This document shows, in pieces, positions 63,232 through 64,000 of a stretch of 64,000 bases of DNA; the first letter of the stretch is position 1, and every line of letters begins with the position of its first letter. Under the pieces are notes generated by a model, which saw nothing but the letters and a program-made list of their open reading frames with translations, was not told where the DNA came from and searched no databases. Position numbers and translations under genes: made by a program. Source of the DNA: Pseudomonadota bacterium (GTDB taxonomy: Bacteria; Bdellovibrionota; FAC87; UBA2466); contig RFNO01000107.1 of the NCBI GenBank assembly GCA_009927165.1, positions 47,492 to 111,491 of the forward strand, in the 5' to 3' direction.

Positions 63232-63945
63232 CTATTTCAACTCGCCCAAAAAAAATTTTAAGAGCGTAACAGCGGCGACGCACGCCGTTTCTGATCGCAA
63301 GCGATTAGGGCCCAGTCCTAAATGTACAGGGGTGTGAGATGCGATCTGTTTCCTTTCTGAATCGCTCCAACCTCCTTCGGGGCCAATCAATAAGGACGCC
63401 GATTCTGAACCAATGGTGACTTCTGAGTGCTTTCTTGAGAGTTCATCACAAAAGAAAAGAAGGGAGGGGGTTTTTGTTTGAGTGAGCCAGTCTTTAAGTG
63501 CTAACGGTTCCTGGAGTTCTGGAACCCAAGGATCCTGACACTGTTTACAAGCTTCCAACAGAATTTTGCTCCATCTTTCGGTATTCCAAGAATTGGGGTG
63601 CAAGGAATGATCCGTCACCAGTGGCTGAAACGCCTGAATTCCCAGTTCAGTGCACTTTCTAAAAATATGCTCGAGGGCTTGAGGCTTAGTTAATCCGAAG
63701 GCAAGGGTGATTCGAGATTTTTTATGATAGAAGTCTTTTTTGATGATTCTTACTTCTGTACCTTTAGAAAGTACGGTTGTAATAACCGCCTCTGCAACGG
63801 TTCCTGACCCATCAATTAGACAAATAGTTTCCCCTGGCTTCATTCTGAGAACTTTTGCACAGTGGGCCGATTCCTCGGCTCCCAGCTTCAGAGATTCGCC
63901 AATAATGGGAATATCAGGTGATAAAAAACGAGGATTGTTTGACAT
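63232..63945 (-). CDS. rsmE: 16S rRNA (uracil-1498-N3)-methyltransferase RsmE
   Basis: The 237-residue SPOUT methyltransferase has HCAKVLRMKPGETICLIDGS in the PUA-like start, GLTKPQALEHIFRKCTELGI, then the AdoMet-knot signature LLIGPEGGWSDSE and LGPNRLRSETACVAAVTLL. It methylates U1498 in helix 44 of 16S rRNA. Its start overlaps the upstream GGDEF gene by 32 bases. Confidence 0.94.
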   Translation of the reverse strand: MSNNPRFLSPDIPIIGESLKLGAEESAHCAKVLRMKPGETICLIDGSGTVAEAVITTVLSKGTEVRIIKKDFYHKKSRITLAFGLTKPQALEHIFRKCTELGIQAFQPLVTDHSLHPNSWNTERWSKILLEACKQCQDPWVPELQEPLALKDWLTQTKTPSLLFFCDELSRKHSEVTIGSESASLLIGPEGGWSDSERKQIASHTPVHLGLGPNRLRSETACVAAVTLLKFFLGELK

Positions 63946-64000
63946 GGCGAGTGGTCATTACGCGGTTTCTTCCCGCTTGTTTGGCTTCGTAAAGGGCTTT
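63914..64000 (-). CDS. GGDEF-domain protein, C-terminal fragment (cut by window edge)
   Basis: The last 28 codons of a minus-strand gene are visible. They begin KALYEAKQAGRNRVMTT, the end of a diguanylate-cyclase GGDEF domain (the usual A.yRAKqaGrNrv), and stop at 63914. The gene probably makes cyclic-di-GMP, but its active site lies outside the window. It overlaps rsmE by 32 bases, so the two are likely cotranscribed. Confidence 0.75.
   Translation of the reverse strand, partial: KALYEAKQAGRNRVMTTRHVKQSSFFIT

Noticed and set aside
1..64000. CRISPR array, prophage, integron or insertion sequence
   Set aside because: No direct-repeat array, transposase or phage structural gene was seen; the tyrosine recombinase looks like a chromosomal Xer enzyme.

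Overview
The window looks like a chromosome segment from a Gram-negative bacterium of the Bdellovibrionota or former deltaproteobacterial type. The reasons are lipopolysaccharide and nucleotide-sugar genes, signal-peptide and beta-barrel proteins, lipoproteins, a double-length ThyX and dense small operons with ATGA overlaps. Base composition is moderate (mid-40s % GC, judged by eye). The lineage call is an inference from gene content; no 16S rRNA gene is present. I see no prophage, insertion sequence, CRISPR array or rRNA operon.

Layout. 1-2134: surface polysaccharide genes (fragment of GDP-L-fucose synthase, GT9, GT2). 2160-2894: tRNA-Leu(CAG), tadA and tRNA-Ser(GGA) packed on the minus strand. 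2963-6812: tmk-holB-metG-tatD operon. 6907-10999: secreted hypothetical proteins, an esterase, a PDZ protein and a lytic transglycosylase. 10996-16668 (minus): MBL hydrolase, GT22-like mannosyltransferase, tRNA-dihydrouridine synthase, double-domain ThyX, Xer recombinase. 16727-24378: putative outer-membrane protein, heptose-phosphate adenylyltransferase, RDD protein, mfd, gpsA, sua5. 24501-25316: AlkB-like dioxygenase.

The centrepiece is 25407-40091: fourteen genes with almost no gaps that encode the membrane arm of respiratory complex I twice in the same order (NuoA-H-J-K-L-M-N, then again A-H-J-K-L-M-N). None of the peripheral-arm subunits B, C, D, E, F, G or I is present. The two sets are clearly diverged, and set 1 has unusual substitutions in otherwise conserved positions of NuoA and NuoM plus a longer NuoL tail with an internal repeat. 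One attractive reading is two alternative membrane arms, or two complete complexes, served by peripheral-arm genes elsewhere in the genome.

After this come a small heat-shock protein behind a leader hairpin, a SIMPL-domain protein, a pair of uncharacterised cytoplasmic proteins, a BtuFCD-type metal-chelate or cobalamin ABC importer, a secreted unknown protein, a ferritin-like protein and mutS. Then a protein-quality-control stretch follows (TrmJ-like methylase, grpE, dnaJ, LpoA-like lipoprotein, DksA-like regulator, lon, subtilisin-like protease). The window ends on the minus strand with comF, comM/yifB, a polytopic membrane protein, rsmE and the tail of a GGDEF protein. No gene-free stretch exceeds 300 bases; the longest (50227-50500, 274 bases) holds a promoter-like element and a perfect palindrome.
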